Positions 26,685 to 37,712 of a DNA stretch of 64,000 nucleotides are shown here, in pieces. The stretch comes from an uncultured Bryobacteraceae bacterium. Lineage in GTDB: Bacteria > Acidobacteriota > Terriglobia > Bryobacterales > Bryobacteraceae. Made by a program: the position numbers and the translations under genes. The stretch spans positions 1-64,000 of the forward strand of contig CALKXJ010000023.1 in the NCBI GenBank assembly GCA_938003835.1. The letters are read 5' to 3'. Numbering within the stretch: the stretch's first letter is position 1; every line of letters starts with the position of its first letter. A model generated the notes under the pieces. The model ran no database searches. It was not told the origin of the DNA and worked only from the letters and a program-made list of their open reading frames with translations.

Positions 26685-29366
26685 TTGACACCGCAGTACG
26701 TCATCGGGATCGATCTCGGAACCACCAATTCGGCGCTGGCCTATGTCGAAGCGGGCCGGGCCGGAAACGCCGATTTCCCTCCGATCCAGGTTCTTGAAAT
26801 TCCTCAGCAGGTGGCCGAGGGCGTCATCGAGGGGCGGCGCGTTCTGCCGTCGTTCCTGTATCTTGGCCCGCCGCGCCTTGTCGGCGTGTGGGCGCGAGAA
26901 CAGGGCGCCCTGACGCCGGCGCGGGTGGTGAGCTCGGCCAAGTCCTGGCTGTCGAACCCTGAAGTGGAGCGCACGGCGCGCATCCTCCCCTGGGAGGCGC
27001 GGCCGGAAGAACGCAGCGTCTCGCCGGTCGAAGCCTCGGCGGAATACCTGGCGCACCTCAAGCGCGCCTGGGAGGATTCAGGACGCGGCCCTACCGGCGA
27101 GCAGCGCGTGGTGCTCACCGTTCCGGCCTCCTTCGACGAGGAGGCGCGCGAGCTCACCGTCGCTGCCGCCGAGCAGGCCGGCCTCGGCGAGATCCTCTTG
27201 CTCGAGGAGCCCTCGGCGGCCTTTTATGCCTGGGTGGCACGCCATCCGGCGGACGCCCGCCGGCTGCTTTCAGACGGCCAGCTCGTGCTCGTCTGCGACG
27301 TCGGCGGCGGCACCACGGACTTCACGCTGATCCGCGTGGCGCGCTCGGGCGACGAGCTCGACTTTACCCGGACGGCCGTCGGCAAGCACCTGCTGCTCGG
27401 CGGGGACAATCTGGATCTGACGCTCGCCTGGCTGGTGGAGAGCAAACTGGGCAAGGCGCTGTCGCTGCGGCAGCGCGCCGCGCTGCGCCGCCAGTGCGCC
27501 GCGGCCAAGGAGCGGCTGCTCACCGACCCGGCCGCCGAGCGGGCCGAGATCACCGTTCTTGGCGCTGGAAGCTCTCTGATCGGGGGCACGCTCAAGACCG
27601 AGATCATGCGCGAGGAGGCGATCGAGCTCACTTACGAGGGGTTCCTTCCCGCCTGCCGGCTGGAGGACAAGCCGCAGGAAGAAGAAAAGAGCCCCTTCCG
27701 CGAGCTGGGGCTTCCCTACGTCTCCGATCCGGCCATCACGCGCCACCTGGCGGCCTTCCTCACCGCGGCCGGCTGCGGGGCCGGCCATGGCCCCGACGCC
27801 ATTCTCTTCAACGGTGGCTTCTTCAACCCTGCAATCTGCCGGCAACGCCTCACCGACGTGGTGGCGAGCTGGTACGGGCGGCGCCCTCTGGTGCTCGAGT
27901 CAGAGAACCTGGATCTGGCCGTGGCCGTGGGAGCGGCCTACTACGGCTACGTGCGCCTCTCCGGCGCAGGCCTGCTCGTGCGCGGCGGACTTCCGCGGAC
28001 CTATTACATCGGCGCGGGCGGCCCAGAGGCGACGGGCGAGCGCGTGCGAGCTGTCTGCCTGGTGCCGCGCGGTACGGAAAACGGCCTCGAGCTCGCGCTC
28101 GAGCGAGACGATTTGCAGCTCGTCACCAACCGCCCGGTGGCCTTCCGCCTTTATAGCTCGCTCACGCGCCAGGGCGAAAGCCTTGGCCAGGTGGTCGAGT
28201 TCACGCCGGAGGAGCTGGCTTCCGAAATTCACCGGCACGCCCCGCTTCATGCGGTGATACGCCTCGGCAAGGAGCCGGGCGACCGGCTGGTGCCGGTGAA
28301 ACTGGTGGCGCGGCTCACCGAGGTCGGCACGCTCGAGATATGGTGCGAGTCCAGGATCAGCGAGCACCGCTGGCGGCTTCAGTTTGAGCTGCGGACGGCC
28401 AAGGAGGAGACCCGGCCCGCGCGGATCCCCTCGACCGTGGTGAGCGAAGCGGCGCTCGAAGCCGCTACCGAGCTCTTGCGCTCTTCGTTCGATCCGAAGG
28501 GCGAGCCGCCGCTCGCCTCCGAGGAGCTGCCTTCGCGGCTCGAGCAGCTTATGGGGCTCGGGCGGCTCTCTTGGCCGCTCCAGGCGATCCGCCGCCTTGC
28601 CGATGTCATGCTGGAGCACGCCGAGGGCCGCAGCAGGAATGCCGCCTGGGAGGCCCGATGGCTGAACCTTTGCGGCTTCTGCCTCCGGCCGGGCTTCGGC
28701 CATCCGGCCGACGAATGGCGCATCGAGCAGAGCCGCCGCATCTGGGCCGCCGGCCTTCAGTTTCCCGGCCATGCGCAGAACCAGATCGAGTGGTGGATCT
28801 TCTGGGGGCGCGTGGCCGGCGGCCTGAATCGCAACCAGCAGATCGATCTCTTCCAGCACGTCTCGAGCTTCCTGCTTCCGCGCGGCAAGCCGGCCCGTCT
28901 GAACCCGAGCCTGCTGCGCGAGATGTGGCGCATGGCGGCGAGTCTCGAACTGCTGCCGGTGCAAGTGAAGATCAGCCTGGGCGAGGCGCTCCTGGCGCGC
29001 GTCAAGGCGGGCGATTACACCGAGAGCGAACTCTGGTGTCTGGCGCGTGTTGGCGCACGCCAGCTGTTCTACGGCCCGGCCAATCAGGTGCTGCCGGCCT
29101 CTACCGTCTCCGGTTGGGTGGGCGCGCTTGCCCCGGTGCCGCGCGCCGCCGAGGTGCTGGCCTTGATGGCCCGCCAGACCGGCGACGCAAGCCGCGACCT
29201 TCCGCCCCCTGTGCTCGCGCTCGTCCGCCGCAGGCTCGAGCAGGAGCGCGATTCTCGCCGCCTGCTCGCCGTCTTCGAGGGCGAGCAGACCCCGGACACC
29301 GGCCTGCTCAGCCGCATTTTCGGCGAGGAGCTGCCCTCGGGGCTGGTGATCGGTTCCTTGCGCTAA
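26685..29366 (+). CDS. Atypical Hsp70-family protein with long C-terminal region
   Basis: The 893-residue protein begins with an Hsp70 ATPase domain: phosphate-1 loop VIGIDLGTTNSALAYV at residues 5-20 and phosphate-2 loop VLVCDVGGGTTDFTLIRV near 205. The end of the actin-like fold is near ENLDLAVAVGAAYYGYVRL. Beyond about residue 480 there is no DnaK-type substrate-binding sandwich with EEVD-like tail. Instead a 350-residue helical region (WEARWLNLCGFCLRPGFGHP, WWIFWGRVAGGLNRNQQ) resembles the DUF3731-type extension of this group. The start is TTG. It shares an operon with DUF2760 and overlaps the convergent sulfatase stop by 4 bases. Client and function are unknown. Confidence 0.87.
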   Translation: MTPQYVIGIDLGTTNSALAYVEAGRAGNADFPPIQVLEIPQQVAEGVIEGRRVLPSFLYLGPPRLVGVWAREQGALTPARVVSSAKSWLSNPEVERTARILPWEARPEERSVSPVEASAEYLAHLKRAWEDSGRGPTGEQRVVLTVPASFDEEARELTVAAAEQAGLGEILLLEEPSAAFYAWVARHPADARRLLSDGQLVLVCDVGGGTTDFTLIRVARSGDELDFTRTAVGKHLLLGGDNLDLTLAWLVESKLGKALSLRQRAALRRQCAAAKERLLTDPAAERAEITVLGAGSSLIGGTLKTEIMREEAIELTYEGFLPACRLEDKPQEEEKSPFRELGLPYVSDPAITRHLAAFLTAAGCGAGHGPDAILFNGGFFNPAICRQRLTDVVASWYGRRPLVLESENLDLAVAVGAAYYGYVRLSGAGLLVRGGLPRTYYIGAGGPEATGERVRAVCLVPRGTENGLELALERDDLQLVTNRPVAFRLYSSLTRQGESLGQVVEFTPEELASEIHRHAPLHAVIRLGKEPGDRLVPVKLVARLTEVGTLEIWCESRISEHRWRLQFELRTAKEETRPARIPSTVVSEAALEAATELLRSSFDPKGEPPLASEELPSRLEQLMGLGRLSWPLQAIRRLADVMLEHAEGRSRNAAWEARWLNLCGFCLRPGFGHPADEWRIEQSRRIWAAGLQFPGHAQNQIEWWIFWGRVAGGLNRNQQIDLFQHVSSFLLPRGKPARLNPSLLREMWRMAASLELLPVQVKISLGEALLARVKAGDYTESELWCLARVGARQLFYGPANQVLPASTVSGWVGALAPVPRAAEVLALMARQTGDASRDLPPPVLALVRRRLEQERDSRRLLAVFEGEQTPDTGLLSRIFGEELPSGLVIGSLR

Positions 29367-30850
29367 TACGCGTACCTGTGATCCTCGGTGACCTGGCCGG
29401 CCAAGCGCGGGTCGCCCCCGGTGGCCGCCAGCAGCCGCGCCATGCGCTGCTGGAGGCCCTCGACCAGGCGGCGCGTCTCGGGATCGCGAACGTGGTTGAC
29501 GTAGCGGCCGCGCATGCGCGGGCCGATGCGCGCCTCGGCCAGCAGATTCCGCACCTGATCGGGATCGGCCTTCAGGTCGTAAAGCTCCGGGATGTCCCAG
29601 ATGCCCGGATAGTGCATCAGGCTGTGCGTTTCCGTGCGCAGGCCGACGACGGAGGGCGTGTACGGAAAATCCTGCTCCCAAGCGTACTCGTAGAGGAACT
29701 CCGTGCGCCAGTCCTCGGGCCGGCGCCCGGCGCCGAGCGGCACAAGCGACCGGCCTTGCATCGACGGGGGCACTCGGAGGCCCGCCGCGTCGAGAATCGT
29801 GGGCGCGATGTCGAGATTGAGCGCCATCTCCTCCACGGCGCGCCCCGAGGCGCCGAACAGCGCCGGACAGTGAGCGAGAAGCGGGATGCGGATCGAGCCT
29901 TCGTACATGGCGCGCTTGTCGATGAGCCCGTGTTCTCCCCACATGTAGCCGTTGTCGCCCAGGTAGAGAATCAGTGTGTCGTCGAGCAGGCGGCCGGCCT
30001 CGAGCGCCGCCAGCAGCTCGCCCACGCTATCGTCGATGCCGAGCAGGCACTGGCAGTAACGCCGGTAGTGGACCTCGAAAGGCTCGTCGCTCGCCAGCAT
30101 GCCGTCCACGCCGTGGCGCGTGAAGCGCCGCCGGTGAACCCATTCCGGCCACTGCCGGTAGAACTCTTCCTTGTAGGCCATCGTCGCCGGGCGCGGCACA
30201 GTGAGGCCCGCGAACAGGTTCGCGTGGCGCTCGAGCGGCTCAAACGGCGCGTGGACGGCCTTGTGGGACAGATACAGGAGAAAGGGCCGGGTGGCGTTTT
30301 CGCGGATGAAGCGCACGGCCGCCTCGGTCAGAAGGCCGGTCATGTCGCCTTTCAGCCGGCGGCGCTCGCCGTTCAGGTTCACCTCCGGGTCACGATAGTC
30401 GCCCTGACCGCGAAAGCTCAACCAGTGATCGAAGCCCGGCTGCGGCGCGTCGGAAGCCCCGCCCATGTGCCACTTGCCGAAGAAGCCGGTGCGGTAGCCG
30501 CTCTGCTGGAGCAGCCTGGGAAAGGTATCGAATTTCGGGTCGAGCGCCGAGAAGTTATCCTCGACGCGGTGCTGGTGCAGGTAGAGGCTGGTGAGGATCG
30601 AGGCGCGGCTCGGCGAGCAGAGCGAGCTGGTGACGAAGGCGTTGCAGAAGTGGACGCCGTGGCGCACCAGGCGGTCCAGATGCGGCGTGTGCCCGGCCAG
30701 CCAGGGGTGGCCGAGCGCGCCGATGAAGTCATAGCGGTGATCGTCGGTGACGATGAGCACGATGCTGCGGCGGGCCGGCTGCGGCCGCACGAAAGGCGCC
30801 ATGCCGAGCCCGGCGCCGCCGGCGAGCAGAGAGCGCCGGGAGAGAGTCAT
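29363..30850 (-). CDS. Tat-exported type I sulfatase
   Basis: The 495-residue periplasmic enzyme has a twin-arginine signal (LSRRSLLAGGAGLGMAPF) and the type I sulfatase core. Metal ligands are in IVTDDHRYDF (residues 33-42). The formylglycine motif is CSPSR at residues 78-82, the Cys form. KWHMGG and DNGYMWGEHGL complete the active site. The Cys form is matured post-translationally; the maturase-type radical SAM enzyme at 7025-8230 is a candidate. It removes sulfate from an organic substrate, probably a sulfated glycan, but specificity cannot be told. The ATG overlaps the stop of the aminotransferase gene by 4 bases. Confidence 0.9.
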   Translation of the reverse strand: MTLSRRSLLAGGAGLGMAPFVRPQPARRSIVLIVTDDHRYDFIGALGHPWLAGHTPHLDRLVRHGVHFCNAFVTSSLCSPSRASILTSLYLHQHRVEDNFSALDPKFDTFPRLLQQSGYRTGFFGKWHMGGASDAPQPGFDHWLSFRGQGDYRDPEVNLNGERRRLKGDMTGLLTEAAVRFIRENATRPFLLYLSHKAVHAPFEPLERHANLFAGLTVPRPATMAYKEEFYRQWPEWVHRRRFTRHGVDGMLASDEPFEVHYRRYCQCLLGIDDSVGELLAALEAGRLLDDTLILYLGDNGYMWGEHGLIDKRAMYEGSIRIPLLAHCPALFGASGRAVEEMALNLDIAPTILDAAGLRVPPSMQGRSLVPLGAGRRPEDWRTEFLYEYAWEQDFPYTPSVVGLRTETHSLMHYPGIWDIPELYDLKADPDQVRNLLAEARIGPRMRGRYVNHVRDPETRRLVEGLQQRMARLLAATGGDPRLAGQVTEDHRYAY

Positions 30851-31983
30851 TCTGGATCTACCTCCAGTCGTTCGAGGATCTCTTCGAGCGCCGCAACCGC
30901 TCGATCCACGTCGGCCTGGTCGTTGTACAGGTGAACGGAAAAGCGCACGCGGCCGTCGCCCGACCAGACGATCACGCCTCGCCGCTCGAGCTCCGCTCCG
31001 ATCCGTTCCGCCTGCGGGTGGGCGAAGGAGACGATACCCGAGGCAAAGGCCGGATCGGCTGGCGTGAGCAACTCGACACCGAGCGCCTCCAGGCGCCCGC
31101 GGAGGCTCGCCACCACCGGCGCCAGATCGCGGGCGATTCGATCGACGCCGGCCTCGAGCAGCACCTGGACGCCGCAGCCGAGCGCGTAGATCGAGGGGAA
31201 GTTCGGCATGCCCGCCATCAGGCGCGCGGCCCCGGGCTTGAGCTCATAGCGCTCGAAGCGGTCGGGGCGGAAGATGTCGCGGACGGAATACCAGCCGACG
31301 GCGGCCGGCCGGAGCCGCTCGCAAAGCTCCGGAGCCAAGTAAACCAGGCCGGCGCCATGAAGGCCGAGCAACCACTTGTAGCTCGAGGCTACCAGATAGT
31401 CCACGCCGTCCAGCGCAAGCGGCAGCCGTCCCAGGGCTTGCGTGGCATCGACGCAGAAGGTGCCGCCATAACGGTGGACCTCCTGCGCCAGCTCGGCCAG
31501 GTATGGCAGGAAGGTGCCGGTCTTGTAGCTGACCGCGCTCACCGAAACCAAGCGCGTGGCCGGACTGAGCGCCTCGGCGAAGCGCTCGAAAGGAATCACG
31601 CCCGCTTCGGAGCGGATCAGCCGCACCCGCACGCCGCGCGAGCGCAGCCTGAGCCAGGCGAGCACGTTCGAGGGAAACTCCAGGTCGTGAATCAGAATCT
31701 CGTCGCCGGCGCGCCAGTCGATCGAATTGGCGAGAAGATTCAGACCCTCGCTGGCGCTCGAAAGCAGCGCGACCTGTTCGGGCGCGGCGCCGAGCAGTTT
31801 CGCTAGAGCGCACCGGGTCGTCTGCTCCCGCTCGAAGAGCCGGCGCCGGCCGGGCGTACCCGCAGCCTTGTCGGCGTAGTAGGCCGCGAGCGCCTCGGCA
31901 GCCTCGATGGGCGGCAAACCCTCCGCCGCCGTGTCGAGGTACGCCACTTCGGCGGCGCGCGGGAATCGGGATCTATCCGGCAT
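30847..31983 (-). CDS. Class V aminotransferase-like PLP enzyme
   Basis: The 378-residue protein is a fold-type I PLP enzyme of the class V/NifS-like group: SSASEGLNLLANSI binds the cofactor phosphate, CVDATQALGRLPL holds the PLP-pyridine Asp, and SSYKWLLGLHGAGLVYL carries the Schiff-base Lys. It may be a cysteine-desulfurase, isopenicillin-epimerase-like or other amine lyase; sequence alone does not decide. The frame remains open 800 bases upstream of ATG 31983, but that is antisense-like sequence over the M20 gene and is discarded. It lies between an M20 peptidase (11-base gap) and the sulfatase (4-base overlap). Confidence 0.85.
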   Translation of the reverse strand: MPDRSRFPRAAEVAYLDTAAEGLPPIEAAEALAAYYADKAAGTPGRRRLFEREQTTRCALAKLLGAAPEQVALLSSASEGLNLLANSIDWRAGDEILIHDLEFPSNVLAWLRLRSRGVRVRLIRSEAGVIPFERFAEALSPATRLVSVSAVSYKTGTFLPYLAELAQEVHRYGGTFCVDATQALGRLPLALDGVDYLVASSYKWLLGLHGAGLVYLAPELCERLRPAAVGWYSVRDIFRPDRFERYELKPGAARLMAGMPNFPSIYALGCGVQVLLEAGVDRIARDLAPVVASLRGRLEALGVELLTPADPAFASGIVSFAHPQAERIGAELERRGVIVWSGDGRVRFSVHLYNDQADVDRAVAALEEILERLEVDPE

Positions 31984-31994
31984 ACAGGCCTTGC

Positions 31995-33116
31995 CTAGAA
32001 CTCCAGCATCATACGCCGGTAGAACTCGGCGGCTCGCTCCACCTCGGCGCAGTCCACCCACTCGATGGCGGCGTGAGCCTGGTCGATGCCGCCCGGCCCG
32101 ACGACGATGCTCGGAATGCCGGCGCGCGCTAGCTTGCTGGCGTCGGAGCCGTAAGGCACGCCCGCCGGCTCGGCCTCGAGACCCATTCCGGCCAGAACGC
32201 GCGCCGCAACCCTCGCCACTCGCGCTTCGGCCGGCGTCTCGAGCGGCTCGTCCGTGAGCGTGGTCTCGATCCAGGCGCCGGCCTCGGTGCTCGCGACAAG
32301 TTGCTTGTAGTGGCGCAGGACGCTTTCGGCGCTTTCGCCGGGAATCAGGCGCCGGTCGACTTCGATCCAGCACGTCTCGGGAACCATGTTCACCTGCGTG
32401 CCGCCGCGAATGAGGCCGATGTTGAGCGTAGGCGCACCGAGCAGCGGGTGCCGGCGCAGCCGAAGCCCGGCCGCATCCTGCTCGAGCGCCTGGATGACAG
32501 CCACCATGCGCACGATGGCGTTGACGCCGAGCTCGGGCTTCGAGCTGTGGGCGGCGCGCCCGCGCGTGTGCGCACGGAAACGCAGGCACCCCTTCGTGGC
32601 AATCACCAGACGCAGCCATGTCGGCTCGGAGACGACGGCGCCCTCGGCCTCGAGTCCCTCGCAGAGTTTCAAAACACCGCGGTAGGCGTGCTCCTCGTCG
32701 GCGGTGGCCGCGATCCAGACCTCGGCTCGCGGCTGCTCGCCGCGCGATGCCAGCGTCACTGCCGCGTGCAGCATCGCGGCCAGGCCCGCCTTCGTGTCGC
32801 AAGCTCCGCGGCCGTAGAGGCGGCCCTCGCGGATCGCGGGCACAAAGGGCGGAATCGCCATCCCTTCCGCCGAGGCCGTGTCCGTGTGCGCCTCGAAGAC
32901 GAGCCGCCGGCCCGGCTCCCGGCCGGGCAGGCGCGCGATGCGGTTGGGCCTTCGCGGCAACACCTCCTGCTCAAAGTTCTCGATGCCCCAGGCGCTCAGG
33001 AACTCGCCGATCCATCTCGAGATGGCAGCCTCGCCCGCGCCGCCCGCATAGGCCGGATTGACGCTGTTGATGCGGACCAGTTCCGCGAGGATCTCGATGA
33101 CCGGCGGGGGATTCAC
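31995..33116 (-). CDS. M20-family metallopeptidase, ArgE/DapE-like
   Basis: The 373-residue cytosolic hydrolase has the dizinc M20 signature: FEAHTDTAS (first His and Asp), YGRGACDTKAGLAAM (bridging Asp), ADEEHAY (general-base Glu) and a C-terminal GGIDQAHAAIEW ligand His. The lid/dimerisation domain is present (HTRGRAAHSSKPELGVNA). The family includes acetylornithine deacetylase, succinyl-diaminopimelate desuccinylase and carboxypeptidases, so the substrate is an N-acyl amino acid or small peptide. It is 7 bases downstream of a second M20 gene. Confidence 0.86.
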   Translation of the reverse strand: MNPPPVIEILAELVRINSVNPAYAGGAGEAAISRWIGEFLSAWGIENFEQEVLPRRPNRIARLPGREPGRRLVFEAHTDTASAEGMAIPPFVPAIREGRLYGRGACDTKAGLAAMLHAAVTLASRGEQPRAEVWIAATADEEHAYRGVLKLCEGLEAEGAVVSEPTWLRLVIATKGCLRFRAHTRGRAAHSSKPELGVNAIVRMVAVIQALEQDAAGLRLRRHPLLGAPTLNIGLIRGGTQVNMVPETCWIEVDRRLIPGESAESVLRHYKQLVASTEAGAWIETTLTDEPLETPAEARVARVAARVLAGMGLEAEPAGVPYGSDASKLARAGIPSIVVGPGGIDQAHAAIEWVDCAEVERAAEFYRRMMLEF

Positions 33117-33123
33117 GGCCCTT

Positions 33124-34464
33124 TCAAAGCGTCGAAAGAAAACGCTCGACCGCTTCGATTCCCCGGTAAAGGTTGGGCAGATAGAACTTCTCGTTCGGCG
33201 CGTGAATCTGATCGTCCGGCAAGCCGAAGCCCATGAGCACGCTCGGAATGCCGAGACGTTCGGCGAAGACGCCGACGATCGGAATCGACCCCCCGGAGCG
33301 GATGTAGACCGTGGGACGGCCGAAGACCTCCTCCATGGCGCGGGCGGCAGCCTGGACGAAGGGGTTGTCGGGGTCGATGAGCGAAGGCGCCCCGGAGTGG
33401 ATGGTGCGCCACTCGGCCACCACGCCCCGCGGGCACGCCTCCCGGACGGCCTCCGCGATCTGCCGCGAGGCCTCCTCCGGCGATTGGTCGGCCACCAGCC
33501 GCAGGCTGACCTTCGCCACGGCGCGCGCCGGGATCACCGTCTTGGCGCCCTCGCCGGTGAAACCGCCGCGAATGCCGTGGACCTCAAGGGTCGGGCGCGC
33601 CCACAGCCGCTCGAAGACCGAATAGCCGGGCTCGCCGACCAGCTCGCGCGAGCCGATCTCTTTCTCGAGATACTCGGCCTCGTCGAACGGCAGGCGCCTC
33701 CAGGCTTCGAGCTCCTTGGCGCTCGGCGGGCGGATCTTCTCATGGAAGCCGGGAATGTGAATGCGTCCGTCACGGTCCTTGAGCGCACAGAGGATTTCGG
33801 CGATCGCCTGGATGGGATTCGGCGCCACGCCGCCGTAGACGCCGGAATGCAAGTCCTGCCGCGCCCCGGTCACAAAAAGTTCGCCGTAGACGATGCCGCG
33901 CAGGCCCGTGCAGATCGTCGGCAGCTCCGGGGCGAACATCTCGGTGTCGCAGATCACCGCGGCGTCGGCGCGCAGCCGCTCCGGGTACGTGCTGACATAG
34001 GCGGCGATGTGCTTGCCGCCCACCTCTTCCTCGCCTTCGATGAGGAAGCGAACATTGACGGGCAGGCGGCCATCCCGCGCGAGCAGCCCGGCAACAGCCT
34101 GAATCAGAATCCAGGTCTGGCCCTTGTCGTCAGAGGCGCCGCGGGCATAGAGCGAGTCGTTGCGCACGGTGGGCTCGAACGGCGGCGAGTGCCATTCCTC
34201 GAGCGGATCGGGCGGCTGCACGTCGTAGTGGCCGTAGAGCAGCAAGGTGGGCCGGCCGGGCGCCTCCAGCCACTCGCCGTACACCAGCGGATTGCCGCCG
34301 CCTTCGATCAGGTCGACGTGCCGGAGGCGCGCTTCCGCCAGCGCGTCGCGAACGAATTCGGCCGCCCGGCGCACGTCCGCGCCGTGTTCGGAGAGCGTGC
34401 TGATGCTCGGGATGCGCAGGAAGGCTTTCAGGCCGTCGAGAATCTGCTCGCGTCGGTCCGCCAT
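33124..34464 (-). CDS. M20-family dipeptidase
   Basis: The 446-residue protein has metal-site motifs YGHYDVQPPDPLEEW, LYARGASDDKGQ, EGEEEVGG and a dimerisation domain. This is the layout of the CNDP/PepV-like dipeptidase branch (about 450 residues), distinct from the shorter downstream M20 gene. No signal peptide is seen, so it probably cleaves imported dipeptides in the cytoplasm. It is the first gene of a minus-strand unit continuing through the second M20 enzyme, the aminotransferase and the sulfatase; all junctions are 11 bases or less, apart from two overlaps. Confidence 0.87.
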   Translation of the reverse strand: MADRREQILDGLKAFLRIPSISTLSEHGADVRRAAEFVRDALAEARLRHVDLIEGGGNPLVYGEWLEAPGRPTLLLYGHYDVQPPDPLEEWHSPPFEPTVRNDSLYARGASDDKGQTWILIQAVAGLLARDGRLPVNVRFLIEGEEEVGGKHIAAYVSTYPERLRADAAVICDTEMFAPELPTICTGLRGIVYGELFVTGARQDLHSGVYGGVAPNPIQAIAEILCALKDRDGRIHIPGFHEKIRPPSAKELEAWRRLPFDEAEYLEKEIGSRELVGEPGYSVFERLWARPTLEVHGIRGGFTGEGAKTVIPARAVAKVSLRLVADQSPEEASRQIAEAVREACPRGVVAEWRTIHSGAPSLIDPDNPFVQAAARAMEEVFGRPTVYIRSGGSIPIVGVFAERLGIPSVLMGFGLPDDQIHAPNEKFYLPNLYRGIEAVERFLSTL

Positions 34465-34540
34465 GTTCCTTACGCTACACTAAAGGCGGAGCGACCCGCA
34501 GGCCACCTCGCTCATCCTTTCTGAAGAGGGGAAACAAGGG

Positions 34541-36646
<2,106 letters not shown>

Positions 36647-36684
36647 CGATTTCCGCAGTCAAATCCAGCTTGGAGGATCGATTC

Positions 36685-37194
36685 ATGGAACGGCCGGGCG
36701 CCGCCACTTTGAAGGGGAATCCGCTGACACTCGTCGGGCCGGAGCTGAAACCGGGGGATAAAGCCCCGGATTTCGAGTGCGTGGACAATGCGCTTCAGAC
36801 GGTGACGCTGGCGTCGACGGGCAACAGCGTGCGAATCTTCAGCGTGGTGCCCTCGCTCGACACGCCCGTCTGCGACATGCAGACCAAGCGCTTCTCCAAC
36901 GAGCTCAACAACCTTCCGGGCGTCGAGGTCTACACCATCAGCATGGATCTGCCGTTTGCCCAGAAGCGCTGGTGCACCGCCTTCGGCGTCGAGAACGTGA
37001 AGATGCTCTCCGACCACCGCACGGCCTCTTTCGGCCAGGCCTACGGCACGCTGATCAAGGAGCTGCGCATCGAGTGCCGGGCCATCTTCGTGGTGGACAA
37101 AGACAACGTCATCCGCCACGTCGAGTACGTCAAGGAAGTGACCGATCACCCGAACTACGAAGCAGCCGTGGCGGCCGCCAAGGCGCTGTTGTGA
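36685..37194 (+). CDS. tpx: Thiol peroxidase (Tpx-type peroxiredoxin)
   Basis: The 169-residue peroxiredoxin reduces hydrogen peroxide and alkyl hydroperoxides with electrons from thioredoxin. The peroxidatic Cys is C63 in PSLDTPVCDMQTK and the resolving Cys is C97 in QKRWCTAFG, the spacing of atypical 2-Cys Tpx. The N-terminal LKGNPLTLVG is the usual Tpx signature. ATG 36685 is chosen because GGAGGA lies 8 bases ahead; a TTG 15 bases upstream is in frame but falls on that ribosome-binding site. It is followed 7 bases later by the CDGSH gene. Confidence 0.94.
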   Translation: MERPGAATLKGNPLTLVGPELKPGDKAPDFECVDNALQTVTLASTGNSVRIFSVVPSLDTPVCDMQTKRFSNELNNLPGVEVYTISMDLPFAQKRWCTAFGVENVKMLSDHRTASFGQAYGTLIKELRIECRAIFVVDKDNVIRHVEYVKEVTDHPNYEAAVAAAKALL

Positions 37195-37201
37195 AGCAGG
37201 C

Positions 37202-37633
37202 ATGCCGGCCGGGGAGACTCCTCGCGTGAACGTGGCGGTCCCAGAGGCCGGCGGCCCGCTGGTGCTCACCGGCGAGATCGAGATCCTGAGCGCCGACGGG
37301 ACGCTGCTGGCGCGGCACACCGAGACCGCCCTGTGTCGCTGCGGCCAGTCCGCCACCAAGCCTTACTGCGACGGCAGTCATGAGCGGGCCTGCTTCCAGG
37401 ATCCCGGCGCGCTGGGCCGTTTCGCGGCCGCCGTCGAGCACCTGACGAGCGGGCCGGTGCGAATCACGCTGCGGCCCAATGCCTCGCTCGGCGTCTCGGG
37501 CCCGCTCGAGCTGCGTGCCGCAACGGGCGACGCCGTCGTGCGCTTGGAGAAAGCGAGCTTGTGCCGCTGCGGCGCTTCCAACAACAAGCCGTTCTGCGAC
37601 GGCAGTCACAAGACCATCGGCTTTACCGCCTGA
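37202..37633 (+). CDS. Dual CDGSH iron-sulfur domain protein
   Basis: The 143-residue protein has two complete CDGSH zinc-finger-like motifs: CRCGQSATKPYCDGSH at residues 45-60 and CRCGASNNKPFCDGSH at 121-136. Each binds a redox-active, pH-labile [2Fe-2S] cluster through three Cys and one His, as in mitoNEET. Between them is a 60-residue linker (GRFAAAVEHLTSGPVRITL) typical of bacterial proteins with tandem motifs. It has no membrane anchor. Placement 7 bases after tpx suggests co-expression and a role in redox or iron-sulfur sensing; the partner is unknown. Confidence 0.9.
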   Translation: MPAGETPRVNVAVPEAGGPLVLTGEIEILSADGTLLARHTETALCRCGQSATKPYCDGSHERACFQDPGALGRFAAAVEHLTSGPVRITLRPNASLGVSGPLELRAATGDAVVRLEKASLCRCGASNNKPFCDGSHKTIGFTA

Positions 37634-37712
37634 GCCGGCCACAGGTTCGCCCGGGTTCACGGATTCGATAGACTGAACTCCGCCGGTTCTCTTCCCGGCA
37701 CAGGAGCGCTCC

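Noticed and set aside
28571-30934. 787-codon plus-strand frame spanning the end of the Hsp70 gene and antisense to the sulfatase
   Set aside because: It overlaps two well-supported genes and its composition is that of a shadow frame.
31984-32802. N-terminal extension of the class V aminotransferase frame
   Set aside because: It is antisense-like, Arg/Ala-rich sequence over the M20 gene. The enzyme's normal N-terminus begins at ATG 31983.
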